This document shows, in pieces, positions 23,201 through 36,300 of a DNA stretch of 64,000 nt; position 1 is the stretch's first letter; every line of letters starts with the position of its first letter. Under the pieces are notes generated by a model. The model was given only the letters and a program-made list of their open reading frames with translations. It did no database searches and had not been told where the DNA came from. The position numbers and the translations under genes were made by a program. The stretch comes from Dromaius novaehollandiae (Eukaryota > Chordata > Aves > Casuariiformes > Dromaiidae). The stretch lies in contig NC_088117.1 in assembly GCF_036370855.1 (NCBI RefSeq), positions 1,612,001-1,676,000 of the forward strand, written 5' to 3'.

Positions 23201-26110
23201 ATCCTGGGGAAACTGAGGGGCCAGGCTGGGCCCTGACCCTACTGAGGTTGTCACTGAGCAGAGCACTAAGGGTTGGGATGTGCTGGCAAAACAGGAGGAC
23301 AAGAGCTGGGAGGTGCTGCCAGGCGATCATGGGGGGGAAGAACTGGATGGGCACAGAAGCTTTGGGATGACAAAACGGTGTGTTTAGTAACAAGGTCCCC
23401 ACTTGGAGACCTGGTAATCTGGCCAGCTGCAGGGTAACCACGAGTCATGAGCATGGCATGGGAAGGCAAACTGGCCTCGGGCATAGCAGGAAAGATTTCC
23501 AATCCGCATGCAGAAATATTGACATTATGGTATGTAAATGAGACCTTGCCAGGTGGTGCGTAGGGTGCTGGGACCCCTCCTCGAGGAGGAGGAAACTGCT
23601 CTGCAATGGGCTAAGCTGAGCTGCAAGAATGCCCAGAAGAGGGACAGTCCACTGGAGAGGACACAGTGTGAGGCAATCAGTCTGGAGAAGCAGAAGCTGA
23701 GTGGGAAGATGACTGCTGCATCGGGGAGGAGAACCCCCTCACTAGAGCACACTTCTGTTGGTAACCCTGGCACAGAAAAACCTGAGCAAGCTAGCAGCTT
23801 AACCCTCGCTTTCAAAAGTGACTTGGACCCAGCAATCATCTTAGATCAAATGCAAAGGGATTTGGACAAGGAGCTGAGGTCCCATGGAGTGCCTTATGAG
23901 GTTTGGGACCCCAAGTGTTTATATCAGGACAAAGATAGGAGGGGCTTTGGTTCCTAAATCCCTTTGTCATCTCTGAAAACTTATCCCTTTAGCTAAAATA
24001 AACCTGTCCTAACTGTAAGTAAGCATCCACAGATTTTTTTGCCTCAGTTTAATGAAGAGGAGATGGAAAAGAGTATGTTTGGTTCAACTGGAATGCCACA
24101 CAGGTAAATTCGATGCAAGACTCCCAGAGAGGGCACCCACACCCCAGTACCCTCCCAGCACTTCCTAGCCCTCTGCCTTCAGAGAAGCAATTGCATAACC
24201 AGGCCTCCAGTTTTCCCAGGGGCATCGCTACAACCTGGGCCAACAACAAAACATGTTTGGCTTCTCTGGCACCAATTGCTGCATCTGGGGGATGTGCGGG
24301 ATGGATGATCCAAGGAAGGTTGCTTGTGTTTCCTCCTGGCAGTATCTATCAGTTTGTGAGCAAGGGAAGGAGAAAATGTCAGAGATGTGTGACTGAGATA
24401 CAAGTGGCATCTTCATTTCATCTGCTGATAGCTTTAGGGGTTTGCAATTACATCTGCTGATCTGATAGTCATTAACTGGAATATCAGCCAGTCAAGTGTC
24501 TGTTTGCCTTTCTGCTAATTAATTGCATCTGATTTGCAATCAAATCTAATATGAGATAACTGAGCTCAAGATAGTTTGAGGAGTAGTTGATCCGTGCTTC
24601 TCTTCATGAAGCACACACTAATAACACAGTCTCGTTGGATTTGTAGAGCCACACCACAGTCAGACTGCAAACACTGACGGGAAACGGGCTGCAACACATG
24701 TGAACAAGGGACACGTCTGCGCGGTGGCCAGAGCCGTATTTGCAGTAGGGGCAAGGCTTGTTAGCTTCAGCCAGCTCATGTGAGTGCTGTGAGCAGGCAA
24801 GCTGCAGTGGTGTGGACTTTGAGAGAGATCATCCAGGCTTCCCGGGACTCACATGGCTGCTGGACTATGAGAGGTGGCACAAGGACATCCACGTCTGGAT
24901 GTGGAAGAGAGGGATAGAGCAGAGCAGGGCAGAGTTAGCCTTGCAGGTGTCTTATGCGGGGCTACCTCCTTCCTCCTTCCCCCTTCCTCAATGCTACAGC
25001 TGTCCTAGCCTGCAATACTCACCCTAGACATCGATTAAGGACACCCAGCCCCTGCACAGCTTACCTTGAGAAGATGTTTCCCTCTCTTCATAGCAAGTGG
25101 GTCTGGCAGCACCAGCAATTTGGGATACCAGGGTTGTTTCAATACACTCCTAGGAGGCAGCTGTGACAAGATCCCCTGTTACAGCAGAGTCCATAATTGC
25201 TCAGGCATAGCCCCTAGGGCACCATGGATTGGGATGCTGTGGGACCAGGGAAAAATACTGAGAGTGACTACAGTGTGCAGAGTCCTGTGTTCAGTGCCCA
25301 GCTGTGAACTTCTGCATACCCACCCCAACGGGTGCTCTGTCAGCACCCTGCACAAAGAGGGCCCTAAACTTCCAGGAGCTGGGATAGTGGGACCAGTCTA
25401 AAGCTGTGCTTGAACTTCCTAGCAGCTAGAAACACTCAGAGGAGTGGTCCTGCTGTGGAGCAGGACTGAGCTAGTCCTGTGGGCTCTGCAGCCAAGTCGC
25501 CTTAGAGAAACCCTTAAGCAAGAGCTGAAGTCCAGAAATATGTCAGGTAGGCCCTTCTGCGCGTGCCTTCCTTTCCTAGCTTTTTTCCACATTTGCAATC
25601 AAGAATGTACCTCCTGGCTTTGCTGGATAACCTTTTTTTCTAGACAAGCTGATCAAGTTTTAGGAGTGGCATGGGGAGCTCTAGCAAGTGTAAAAAAATA
25701 TTGCTTCTCCAAACAGCTGCTCTGAGATATTTTACCTGGAAAGGAAGTTTCCTCCCAAAATGTGCCAATTTGCAAAGGCCACTGTGGGGCTTGAGAGCAC
25801 GGTCTGTTTTTCCAGAGCAGCCTTGGACCCTGCCTTGCTCTGCCATTGTCATCCTGTAGCATCCTGTAGCCAGCAGTGCATGGAAAGGAAGACTACAGCA
25901 GAGAACCTAAGGCCTGGAGCACATCAGGAGCAGACTTATTAGGAATAGGCCTCTTCCTTGGTATTGTTCACAGTTTTAATTAATTTATGAATGGTCAATA
26001 ATGCATAAATAATTTCTGCTGGTGTTTGGAGATCAGCTGGTTGCATCTGGCTGAGTTCCTTGTCAGTCCTGTTACATAACTGGTGCAAATCTCCTCAAGT
26101 CCTACAAGGT
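20260..26110. other. Intergenic stretch with no recognised gene
   Basis: This is nearly 6 kb with many short open frames on both strands. The longest, on the plus strand at 23538-23957, has neither a signal peptide nor a motif I know. The purine-rich character from 21100 to 23900 resembles decayed LINE sequence, but no diagnostic motif allows a call. Confidence 0.45.
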
Positions 26111-26120
26111 CCTGGAAGTC

Positions 26121-26930
26121 ACAGAATGATTTCAGTTGCAAGGGACTTCAGAGGTCTCTGGTACAACCCTCTTGCTCAGAGCAAGGCCAATTTTGAAGTT
26201 TGATCGTGTTGCTCAGAGACTTGTCCAGCTGAGTTTCAATATCTCCAAGAATGTGGATCCCACCACATTTCTGGACACCTGCTCCAATGCTTGACCACCC
26301 TCATTATGAAGAATGGTTTTGGGGGTCTAATTGGAATTTTCCATGTTGCAGCTTCTATCTGTTGCCCTTTATCCTATCACTGTGCACTTTCAAAAGAGCT
26401 CTCTACATCCTCCCTTTAGGTAGTCGGAGACAGCAGTCATATCTCTCCTTTGCCTTCTTTTCTGAAGGCTAAACCAGTCCAGCTCTCTCAGTCTCTCCTC
26501 ATATGTGCAGTGCTCCAGGCCCTGACCAGCTTTATGGCCTCCACTGAACTTGTTCAAGTTTGTCAATGCCTCTCTTGTAGTGGGGAGCCCCACACTGGAC
26601 CCAGTACTCCAGATGTGGTCTCACAAGCGCTCAGTAGAGAAGCTCTCTCGAGCTGCTGGCTAATCCCTCACTAATGCAGCCCAGGGTGCATTTTGTTGCA
26701 TTTGAGCGATGACACTGTTGACTGAGGTTCAGCTTGTTGCTCACTGGACACCCAGGACTTTTTCTGCAGTCTCAGCTGAACTCAGGCTACCCCATTTCTC
26801 CGGGCTGCTGAGGTCTCTCTGAATAGCAATCCTGCCCTCCAGCATAACAACCAGTACCCAAAGCTTTGTCATTCACAAACAGGCACGCTGACACTGATAT
26901 TTGGCATTGTTGGGACTAAAGCATCTTCAC
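26121..26930 (-). mobile_element. CR1 LINE, 3' portion, about 800 bp
   Basis: Read on the plus strand, it starts TCACAGAATGATTTCAG...AGGGACTTCAGAGG, the reverse complement of a CR1 3' end. It continues through CTCTCTCAGTCTCTCCTCAT, GTGCAGTGCTCCAGGCC and TTGTAGTGGGGAGCCC, the standard order of CR1 sequence. It is therefore a 5'-truncated minus-strand insertion. It is clearly diverged and carries small gaps, so it is not young. No open ORF2 remains. Confidence 0.85.
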
Positions 26931-28479
26931 TCATTTCAGAAGATACTGAATCTGGCAGCAGAGTCAGCTTGGAAAGTCCCCAGGCACATTTCTTCTCACC
27001 TTCAGGCCGCAAGACCACCTCCCATCAACTGTGTTGGACCAACTGTTCATAGTGCTAAGGTATAAAAGCACTTCCAGAGATGATCCAAACTGAAATTAGC
27101 CACATGCTTCCAACAGCACATCTGGAGGAAGTGGAAACATTCTAAGCCAGGTGCATTTCCAGCGCCAGAGTCTCCTGAAGCTATGACCCCAAAGGATGCC
27201 TTGCTGTCCCAGTAACAGTGAGTTTTTTCTTCACTTTTTTAATGTATCTCAGTTGGTGTCGTTAAAAGTATCTAGCCTTCTGCAGTCTTCACTTCTGATA
27301 AGGCTCCAAGGGGCTAATTGTGCAGTGCCTGGAGACAGGAGCTATATTTGCCCTTCCCTAGGCTAAGGAGCAAAAACAGTTGTATCCCTCTGTGGGCTCA
27401 GACATAGCTTAGGGTGACTATAAGCAGTAATTGGCAATTTAGAGGTGACTCACTCCTGACCCATGGGAGCTCAAATAGTTTATGCTTGTGCTGTAAAGAG
27501 CCATTGCCCATCCACTCAGATCATTGTGTGGGACTGACCTTGAGGCCTGAGGGCTGAGAAAAGCTTCCCCCTTTTCTGGTCCAGCTGAACCATGACTGGC
27601 CAGGTCATACGTCCAGTGGCTCTTTGGGAAGCCCATGCACCCACTCCACATGATCCAAGTGCGATGGGCAAGTGAAGACAACTCCTGCACGTTGTAGGAG
27701 TGACTGTACTGCCAGCTGACTGTATTGGTGCCAGTGGCTGTCACGTGCAAAAGGACATCCAAGAGGCTCTAGCACACAGTTAGCTCCATGCAGGTTAGAT
27801 GTGTCACAGTGGAGCACGATGCAGAGGCCAATTATTAGGTTTCGCAAGTATTGGATAGCTGGTTGAGAGTCCACAGGAGGGAAGATGCTCCTGGTTTGGT
27901 CCTGAGCAGCAAACAGGACCTGGTTCAAAGAGTTTGAATCAAAAAGCTGTTCTTGTTACTGTCAGTGTTCCACTTAGAACCAGAGACAATACAACAGTCA
28001 CATTTTATTTTTAAAACGGGGTAAAAATTGAAGGGAAAAGTTATAAAAAGGAACAGTCAATGGGACAAAATATTGCAGATGGAATAGAGGTTGTTTAGAA
28101 AGCCCTGCTTAGCTTTGGACTGAGCACCTAAGCTGTTATTAGAAAACACAAACCCCAAACAACCTTACAGAGTCCAAAGGGAAGCCGGCATAATTAAATG
28201 ACGGTTTAAAGAGTCTGACCAGAAAAAAGATAAACGTTTTTAAACTTGCAGATGTTGCATCCATAGGAAGACAATAGGATAAGCCCTGGAAAATTAACTA
28301 ACAACAAAATAAGATGAACAACCCCCCCATAACAGAAGACGGCCAGTTACTCCTCTACTCTGAGGAATAACATCTTTCTTTACATATATGCTTTTTTTCA
28401 AAGGCACCAGGGGCAGGAATTGAATACTAGAATCTGTTAGGCCAATAGATGGTCAAATTCAGAGTGAATATTCAAAGAA

Positions 28480-29860
28480 AATAAGCTGATAGGAAAGCAA
28501 AGGAACTCTGCATCCATCTTTACTGAGGAGGAGTTTTGGTAGATTCCTTGGCTAGAACTTCTCTTTTGTTGACACATTAAAGGATCTGTCCTAAACTGAC
28601 TTGCCAATACGGAAGTAGAAATGAGTAGTTAAACGGTGGAGATGACATTTCTAGTCAAAATAAATAAGGTATGAAACTCTAGAACTTTTTACTGCAGCAT
28701 GTCTTCTTAGAACTGCCTTGCCAAGAGAAGACTAGAGGTAGTAAATATTAGTTTTTAAGGAGGCTCTAGGAGATAAAGAGAACTACAAACAAATGGATCT
28801 GTTATGCACAGCAGGCAGATTCACAAAAGCTGTAATAAAGGGCAGAATTGGTTGATGCATGGCCAAATTATGTCACGGGAGAGACTGATTCCAACTTCTG
28901 CATAGAAAAGTCATGCCTCAAAAATGTTTTTGGGGGAATCAACAAGATAGATACAGGAACTGGACATTCCCTTATCACCTGGGAAGAGTCTTCATCAAAG
29001 CTTACAGAAGGTAAGCTGCCACAGACTAAGGAGGAAGATCCTCACATGGACAAATGAGTGGCTAAGAGACAGAAAAAGGCAGCCACTTGTGCCATGGGAC
29101 AAAGTTTATCCCATGCACTGGTCAACGTGTTTGCAGGTGACCTAGAAAGGGAGGTGAACAGGAAAGGGACGGAGTCTGCTGATAGCAGATTAGCAGGGCA
29201 GTAAGACTGAAGATCAAGCCAGAGTCGCAGAAGTGTCTCACAGGAGCAAGTGTTAGGATAGTGACACAGGACACAGCTGTAGTGTCCCACAACCATCTGT
29301 ACTTCTCATCCAGCCGTTATCACCCCAGAGATTTCACTGTGCTGATAGACAGTCTTATAAAATGTCTCATCGACATGCAGCAGGTGTCAAAAGTGGCAAA
29401 TGCAGCATGGGGAGATCTTAGGATGGGAGTGGAGAATGGGACAAGACACTGCATAAATCTAAGGTGCACCCATGTCTTTGTGACTGGGTGGAGGTCCAGG
29501 TGTGGTCACCTGGCCTCAGTATGGACATGATCTAGGCAAGAGAGGAAGGGAGAAGGATGAGAGGTGCACGGCACAGGACCCCCCAGCTGGGAGAGCAAGA
29601 ATACTGAGAGGGTCACTTAAATATTTAAGATCTGGAACAGTCCAAAGAGGATGAATAGAAAAGATACTCGCCAACAAGCACCACTGTCATCAGCTGTGAA
29701 GTTTCCAAAAGAGCTTCTCAAAAATAGAAGACTGCCAAAAATGTACCTCAGCCCAGGAAGACTAGACATATTCATGGAAGAAAAATCCTGTGGAAGTCAT
29801 TATACAACAACTACATCTCACTAAGCTTGCTGGGGTGAATAAAGCGGGGCAGATACTACT
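28480..29860 (+). mobile_element. Ancient CR1-like LINE body, heavily decayed
   Basis: Several blocks follow the order of the reverse-transcriptase region of an old CR1 group: GGAGAGACTGATTCCAACTT, then CATGCCTCAAAAATGTTTTT, ATGGACAAATGAGTGGCTAA, GTGACCTAGAAAGGGAGGTG, AGGTCCAGGTGTGGTCACCT and GACTAGACATATTCATGGAA. I recognise these by resemblance to dispersed turtle and archosaur repeats. The reading frame is destroyed and the ends are uncertain. Confidence 0.5.
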
Positions 29861-32580
29861 GTCATTTTACCCTGCTCCTGTACACTTTGCTTTGCACCTG
29901 GTATTGGCTGCTGTTGAAGACAGGATGCTAGGAGAGAGGATGTGTGATCCGACCCGGCACAGACACCCTTGCTGCAGCTGCTGTGGTTGAGTGCACCATG
30001 CAGCACACGGCAATGGAAGAGGCGATTTCCTCAGCCTGCCAGGCAGTGACTGACACGCCAACACGATGCTCTGCTCTCTGCTCATGGGACGGCACCATCT
30101 TCATGGTTGTCAGGGCCTCAGACCTCCTGGTCTGCCCCGGGCCTGACCTGCAGAGCAGCACAAGGCTAAGGAGGAGCATCAAGGTGAAAATGCTTTCAGT
30201 TTGGGATGAGTGGCAAGTATAAGAATAAGCTCAATGGGAGGGATGAGAGATTTTGGGGACTGCCTTGGCCCCCTTGCCTGTTCTGCATGGAGGAAAGTTG
30301 CAACCAGAGAAGGAACTGGAAAGATGGCCTGGGCCCGCTGTGTGCAGATCTGCTCTGGAGCAGCCACAGCAGGCAGGTGCAGCACAGTACAGGAAGAAAA
30401 CAAAAGTGCAAGAGGAGGAATGGAAAATATTGGTGGCAGAAAGAAATGATCTCACTGCCCTCTGCCTGGGTAATGCCCACATATGGCAGGAAGGAAATAG
30501 TTGGCTGGAACATGATGTGGCAACTCCAGGACTCGCAGTTACATGTAGACCTTGGCAAAAGGTGTTGCTGGTGGCAGGATGTAATGATCTACATTAACAA
30601 ATGTACTGGAAAGAAGCCTTGAGGGGAAGCTGTGTGTGGGATCAGCACCCTTGGAAGCCTGGCAAACACTGAACTATTCCAGTCCAAACTGGCCAGGAAG
30701 GCGAATTCCTGCTGGGAACTGCAGACTCCTTCCCCAAAAGGGTGGAGGTGTCACTGGTTTGGAAAGTCCCAGCCATGACCATTGCCCTGCTGCTGTCAGG
30801 ATGTGTCCAGTTCTGCAAGGGCACAGACAGGAATTGGTGCTGAGGGCCTGAGTTTTCCCAGCAGGGCCTGGAGTGCTGCCAACTGGACTGTGACCTTCCT
30901 TTCTTCATCCTCCTCCAGCCACCACTCCTGGGAAGGGGAGGAGAGCACCAAACAGTGCAAAGGGGCAAATAGTGCAAAAGGGACCCACAAAATAGGAAAG
31001 AACTAAAGTGGAAGTTGCCCCAAAGGGAACCCAAACCAGCCACGGCTCTATCTCCATTCAGCACCAAGATCAGGAGGGGAAGTTTCCCAAACGTGTTTTC
31101 CCTGTCTTTGTGACAAGAGGAAGAAAGGAGCATCTAAGGAACATCCTGATGAGTTCAGCTGACCCAACACATAGTAGCGGTATCACTACACAGAAACAAG
31201 GCAGATCCCAGACTGAAATGAAAGCCTGGATAGACCAGCAATACTGTCCAGGGACTGGCAGAGCAGGAAGATCAGTGGAAAGGATTTTTGGAGAACTTCC
31301 TTTTCCAGGAGTGGGGAGAGCTGTTGTATACCTATGGAACCTCAGTGCCTGTGATCACTGATGGAGGCTTCTGGAGATCAGCATGTGCGTGATGCCTGGT
31401 TCCAGCTTTCAAAAGGCTTTGTTGGGGGCACAGTTTACCCTGTGTGGTTTTTTTGTTTGTCAGAGTGGATTTGGGGAGCGAAGAGAGCTGAACAGCACAG
31501 AGAATAGCAGTTCTTGGTAGGGAAGGATGGGGTGGGATTTCTACTCAGAAATATAAAGATGGCCCCTACAGACAGGGGCAGATGTTCACCATCACTGGAT
31601 ATTCTGACTTCATGAAGGGTTTTCTCTGCAGAGTGCTCAGGGACAGAGACCTCGTACAGACCTGTACCAGCTCTCTAAAGAAAGCTTTGGAGTAGAGAGT
31701 GGAGCCTGTACATGAGCTCCATGGGGTGTTTTTGGGGGGAGGGAAGCATGGGGAAAAGGAGTGTGTGCTCTGAAAGGACTGGAACATGCAGCCACGTGGC
31801 TGGAAGGTTAATAGGTCTAAGGGGAAGCTCAGTGCCTGATTAGGGTTGTGCTGTGTTGGGGTTAAAAGTGTGCATCTGTTTCCCTGTGTTTGTACTCAGA
31901 TTCAGCCTATGTGGGATCCCAGATCCTTCCTCCACTCACCTTTGCCTCAGAGGACAGGGGGAGCAGTGCTTAGAGCAGCTTTGGAGGCCCATCTCCGGAT
32001 ACATCTGCAAATGACCAACCCTGAGAACCACCACGGCTAGTGGGGCTGAGGGGTCCCAAAGCTGAGACCTGTCCCTCCCATGGCCAGGCCTGAACTAATG
32101 GACAGGCAGGGCTTAAAAGGAGCACAGGGCTGGTAATCACTGCGGGGCGAGTAGAGGAAAAGTTAGTTGGATTGTGGAGATGGCCACCAGCCCTTCAAAC
32201 TCCAGTCTCAGCATCTATGGCAAACTCCTGTGGTCATCCTCAGCGCAGCCCCTCGTGACAGTGGGATTTCCAACCTCACTCCGCTCCTTGTTTCACCTCT
32301 GCCCACCCGTGGTCCTGCTCCAGAAGACAGCCATACCGGGACCGTGGGCAGCCACCCCTGCTCTGCTCTGCGGGATGCACACAGGAGGCGGTAAATCCTC
32401 ACGGTCTCCGAGAACTCACCTGCCTGGCACCCCGGGTGCATTCCTGAGTGTGTGCCTGCCCTACTTGGACGAATATCACCCCTAGTTATTCATCATCCCC
32501 AGAGCCTGGGAAGAAGGCAGGAGGGAGAAGATGCTTGGACATCCTGGATTATCCCCAGACAACTATACCAAGCTCAGAGG
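29860..32580. other. Intergenic, nothing recognised
   Basis: This lies between the old LINE and the 3' end of the Ex-FABP gene. A minus-strand frame starting at 30182 opens with MMLLLSLVLLC and could mimic a signal peptide, but nothing lipocalin-like or otherwise familiar follows. A plus-strand 103-codon frame at 32174-32485 is preceded by CTTAAAAGG but also matches nothing known. Confidence 0.45.
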
Positions 32581-32597
32581 TGGAAGACCTGATTCTT

Positions 32598-32603
32598 TTT
32601 ATT
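32598..32603 (-). terminator. Poly(A) signal AATAAA of the Ex-FABP-like gene
   Basis: AATAAA on the minus strand lies about 160 bp after the acceptor CTGTTTTCTAG, which opens a candidate 3'UTR exon at 32759. The coding part ends at 33397 with TAG directly before a GTGAGT donor, so a spliced 3'UTR exon is expected. Confidence 0.65.
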
Positions 32604-33396
32604 TGTTAAAGAGAAGGGAGTACACACTGGAGAAGCAGACGATGCATCAGAGCCCTGACCACTGTGCTCAGAAGAGGGATGGCAGAGGCAGCCTGGAGCT
32701 TCAGAGTGTGGGTTTTGCCTTTCTTAGAGAGGAACATCCATCAGCCAGTCCTGTGCCTCCTAGAAAACAGCCAGGAGAAGTGAGCTGAGTATGAAGAGGT
32801 GAAGAGAACAGTGGAGCAGGCCAAGCAGGACTCTCCGCCACAATCAGTGCTTTGTCTTCCAGTTCTCCCCAGCTCTGTAGGCTTGGGCCATCTCCAGGAG
32901 TGGATGGGAGATTTCTATCCGATCCCTAGAACTGAATAGGTACTAGTGCAGTGGGAAATCCTGTGCCAGGCTGTCCAGTGACCTACCATATTTTGTGGGG
33001 TGAGACATCAACCCAACCTCTGGCCATTTCTGGCTGTTAACACTCCTCAGGTCCCTTTGGGAAAAGTCCTTGTGCTGGCTCTCACCACTGGATGAACTCT
33101 ACAGCCATTTCTCCACTGAATAGAGCCCTGTGGCTTTGGTTCAGGTGTCCTTGCTCACTGCTGGGCAGCACTGCACCTTGAGGTCACTGTGCCACCACTG
33201 GGGCCCTGTGCTCCCTGCTGTAGAAGCTCCTGGGAGCATTCTGCTCAAAAGGGAACAGTCTACCCGGGTGTAAGCTCCAGCCTGGCTCAAACGACATGGC
33301 CCCCAGAGTGATTCAAGGAGTTCATGGTGGCCCTTGCTTGGGCATCAGGGGGAGCAAATTTCTGCTGAGGACTTTGCAAGTACTACAGCAACTCAC

Positions 33397-36300
33397 CTAT
33401 GGTTCTTCAATGCCACATTCCTCTGTGAAAATAAAGAGAAAGGCTGAGTTCATGGCCTTGGTAGGCTAGTACCATTTAGCACAAAGGATAGCAAGTAGAC
33501 AACCCAGGAATGGGGCTGAGCAGGGCAAAAGTCATGACATGCCCAAGCCAGAGCACATCTCATTACCAGGGCCTTCTCCTGGCAGTTCAAACCACAAAGT
33601 GGTGGTAAGTATGGACCAAGCCAGCTGCTGCCAGCATGTGCTGGCTGCACATATCGATCAAGTCAGATCGGCTGGTGCAAATCTGGTTCTGGGCTGTACT
33701 CACCTTGGCTGGGCAGCATCTTGATCATTTCATCGGTGAAGCCCAGTTCATTGGCAAGCTTCCTGAACAGCTCTGTGATTTCTTGGCTCACCTCCTGGGT
33801 TCTGCCTAAAGTCAAAGACCTGAATTAGCACCAGGCTTTGGCCTGTCCCTTGAATTGTCTGGGCATGTGATGAACTCACATGGGTTAGGACAGGAGATAC
33901 AGATGGGCTCGACAGTTCCTGGGAGAAGGTGGAAGGGAGCATTGGAGATCCCAGGAGTGTGACTGTGGCTGGGCATGTGAGACACCTCTCCCAAGGACTG
34001 AGATGGAGAGGTCCTGGCACCAATACACCTACAACCAGCATGGTGACTCCTATCTTTAGTTCCCATCTCCACTGCTTCTGATTCCCCTCCTTGTTCCTGC
34101 AGCAAGACCTCATCTTTTAGCCCTGTTTTACCAAGCAACTTACCCAAGTCACTCCTGTCACAGAGCAGGGATTTGGGACCCGTTCCCCCCCCTCCTCCAC
34201 CATCCCCAAATCACTGACCTTTCCTCCTGCCACACATGGGATTTGCAGTGGCAACAGCCCCTCTCCTGTACACCCACCCAGCAGGGCAACAAGGCCAGAC
34301 ACAAAGAGTGGGATGGAGGGCAGGTCTGTCTTGTGGGTACTGAGCACTCTCTGGACGACTCTCTCCTCGTGACATTGCAGAGCATCACACTGCCTGTGAG
34401 CCCTTGGCCTCTGAAAGCTAAAGCTGTTGGACAGATCACCACTGGCTACGTACTGTAGAGCCTCAGCATATGCAAGGTCTTCCCATCCTTCACTCTGGAT
34501 ACAAATATCATTGCATAGCTCTTGTAGTCGGTTTTCATCACCTGCGCTGTTTTATCACCTTTTTCTGTAAAAGAACATGGAAGAAAGCAAAAAATTCATT
34601 CCATCCCCCCAAGAGCTCCCACTATGCAAAAGAACTCTTAGAATGTGAATCTTCATGCTGAAAGCCAAGGGCCACATCCACCCAGCTCATATTTCTCCAC
34701 TCCTGGTTTTTGACCTTGGCAAGGCTCCTCTGAAGCCCTAGAGGAGCCTACAGATCATAGCAGAGCTGTGACTCAAACAGGGACTGTGAACACAATGAGG
34801 GTCAGGAGAAGGTCACTGCAGACAGTGGAGTAACCTGGCCAATGTTAGTCTAACACTTGAGCTGTGAATGATGGCAGCCTTCTGAAACCACTCTTGCTTC
34901 ATCACTTGGGACCATCTGTCCACATCCCTTTTGCAAAATGAACCTGCTTTGCCCCAGAGACTAAGCTCAGTCTGAACACAGCCATCTTAATCCAGAGCAG
35001 CTTCTGATATGGAGCTAGTGCAAGGCAGCCCTACTGGAGGGATTCCCACTCTGGCAGTGCAGCCGGAAACCAACCACAGAGGGATTTCCCCACCCCAGGA
35101 CCTCAGGAGAGGCAGACAGGTATTCCTGAGGGCCGGGTCCCAAGGAAGAACCAGCTGCTTCAGAAAGGGTGATAGTAAGTGCCTCCACCCATGCCCAAGT
35201 GGCTGTGCTCCCCCACACTCACCAGAGCGGTAGAATTCACCCTGGACACCTGTTTTCTTAAAGATCAGCTCTGATTTCTTACATCCCTCTGAGCTGCAAA
35301 ACAAAGAAGGACACGCTTGTCATTCAGCCCCAAAGGTATGCTTGGAGCAAGTTTAGCTCAGCAAGGACATGTGCAGGCAATGGCAGAGCATCACCATGCA
35401 CCAGCTGGGGTGAAGTCATCCACCTTGCTTTCCCATAAGGATGCTGGATCTGAGGTTTCCACCCCAAACATGGGATTCGCAGCTAGGGGATGGGATGGTG
35501 TGGGTAGGTAGGAGGATAGATGCCATCTTTGGAGTAATAGGTGGTTTGGCTGCCAGAACAGAGCACTCGCATGCAAAGATCATCCTGCATGGTCACATGG
35601 ATATTCCCTTGTTCATACTGATCTGATGGGATGGGGCCAGTCCTGCCTGGAAATCTCTGATGCTCACTTATCAATGTGCTGCATCTGTCCTGGGGAGGCA
35701 CAGGGAGCAGCGAGCTGTCTCAGCCTGCATGATAGGACCGCTTCTGTAGGGGTGCTGGCATGAGCCTGCCTGCCCTTCTGTGTCCTGCCATGGGCTCTGG
35801 TGGGTTCTGATGGCAGGGACCTCTCTGCTCCTGGACAGACTGTGAGCAGGGCTGGGAATGGGGGTCTCCATGACACTGTTCTCCCAAGCCCCCAGCTGCA
35901 AACCCATGCCTGCTACACATCTGGGGGCTCTGTCTCACTCCCCATCCAGCTCTTTGGTGGATGCTGGGTGGAGGGACCCAGGTGGAGTCTCACTGGTGAA
36001 AGTCTGGGCAGGGGATCGTTCAGTGAAGCCCATGGAGAAAAGTGCTTGGCACTTACGTGGGAATAGCAAAGGAGACTTTCAGGGTGCCATTCTTCAGCAG
36101 CGAGATGTTGGCCATTGCCATCTTCAGCTCATCCTTCTTACGGAGGTAGCCTTCAGAGTCTGAAGCCAGAGCAACAATGTGCCATTTCCCTGCAATCTGG
36201 TGGCAAAGACAGACTGTGAGTCGGGAGGACAAGGCAAGGCTTGCCTCTCTGGAGGAGCTCAGTGGTTGGGACACCTCTCTGCAGACATGCACAGGCTTCC

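Noticed and set aside
27439-27928. Two overlapping minus-strand frames that at first suggested an old LTR-element gene
   Set aside because: I could not find a protease, reverse transcriptase, RNase H, integrase or gag motif, nor flanking long terminal repeats. No family call is justified.
29928-30182. Minus-strand frame opening with MMLLLSLVLLC as a possible lipocalin signal exon
   Set aside because: The sequence after it lacks the pre-GxW segment and no partner exons with the family's phases follow.
32174-32485. 103-codon plus-strand frame preceded by CTTAAAAGG
   Set aside because: No recognisable motif and low-complexity Ser/Pro/Leu composition. It also lies just beyond the poly(A) end of the Ex-FABP gene.
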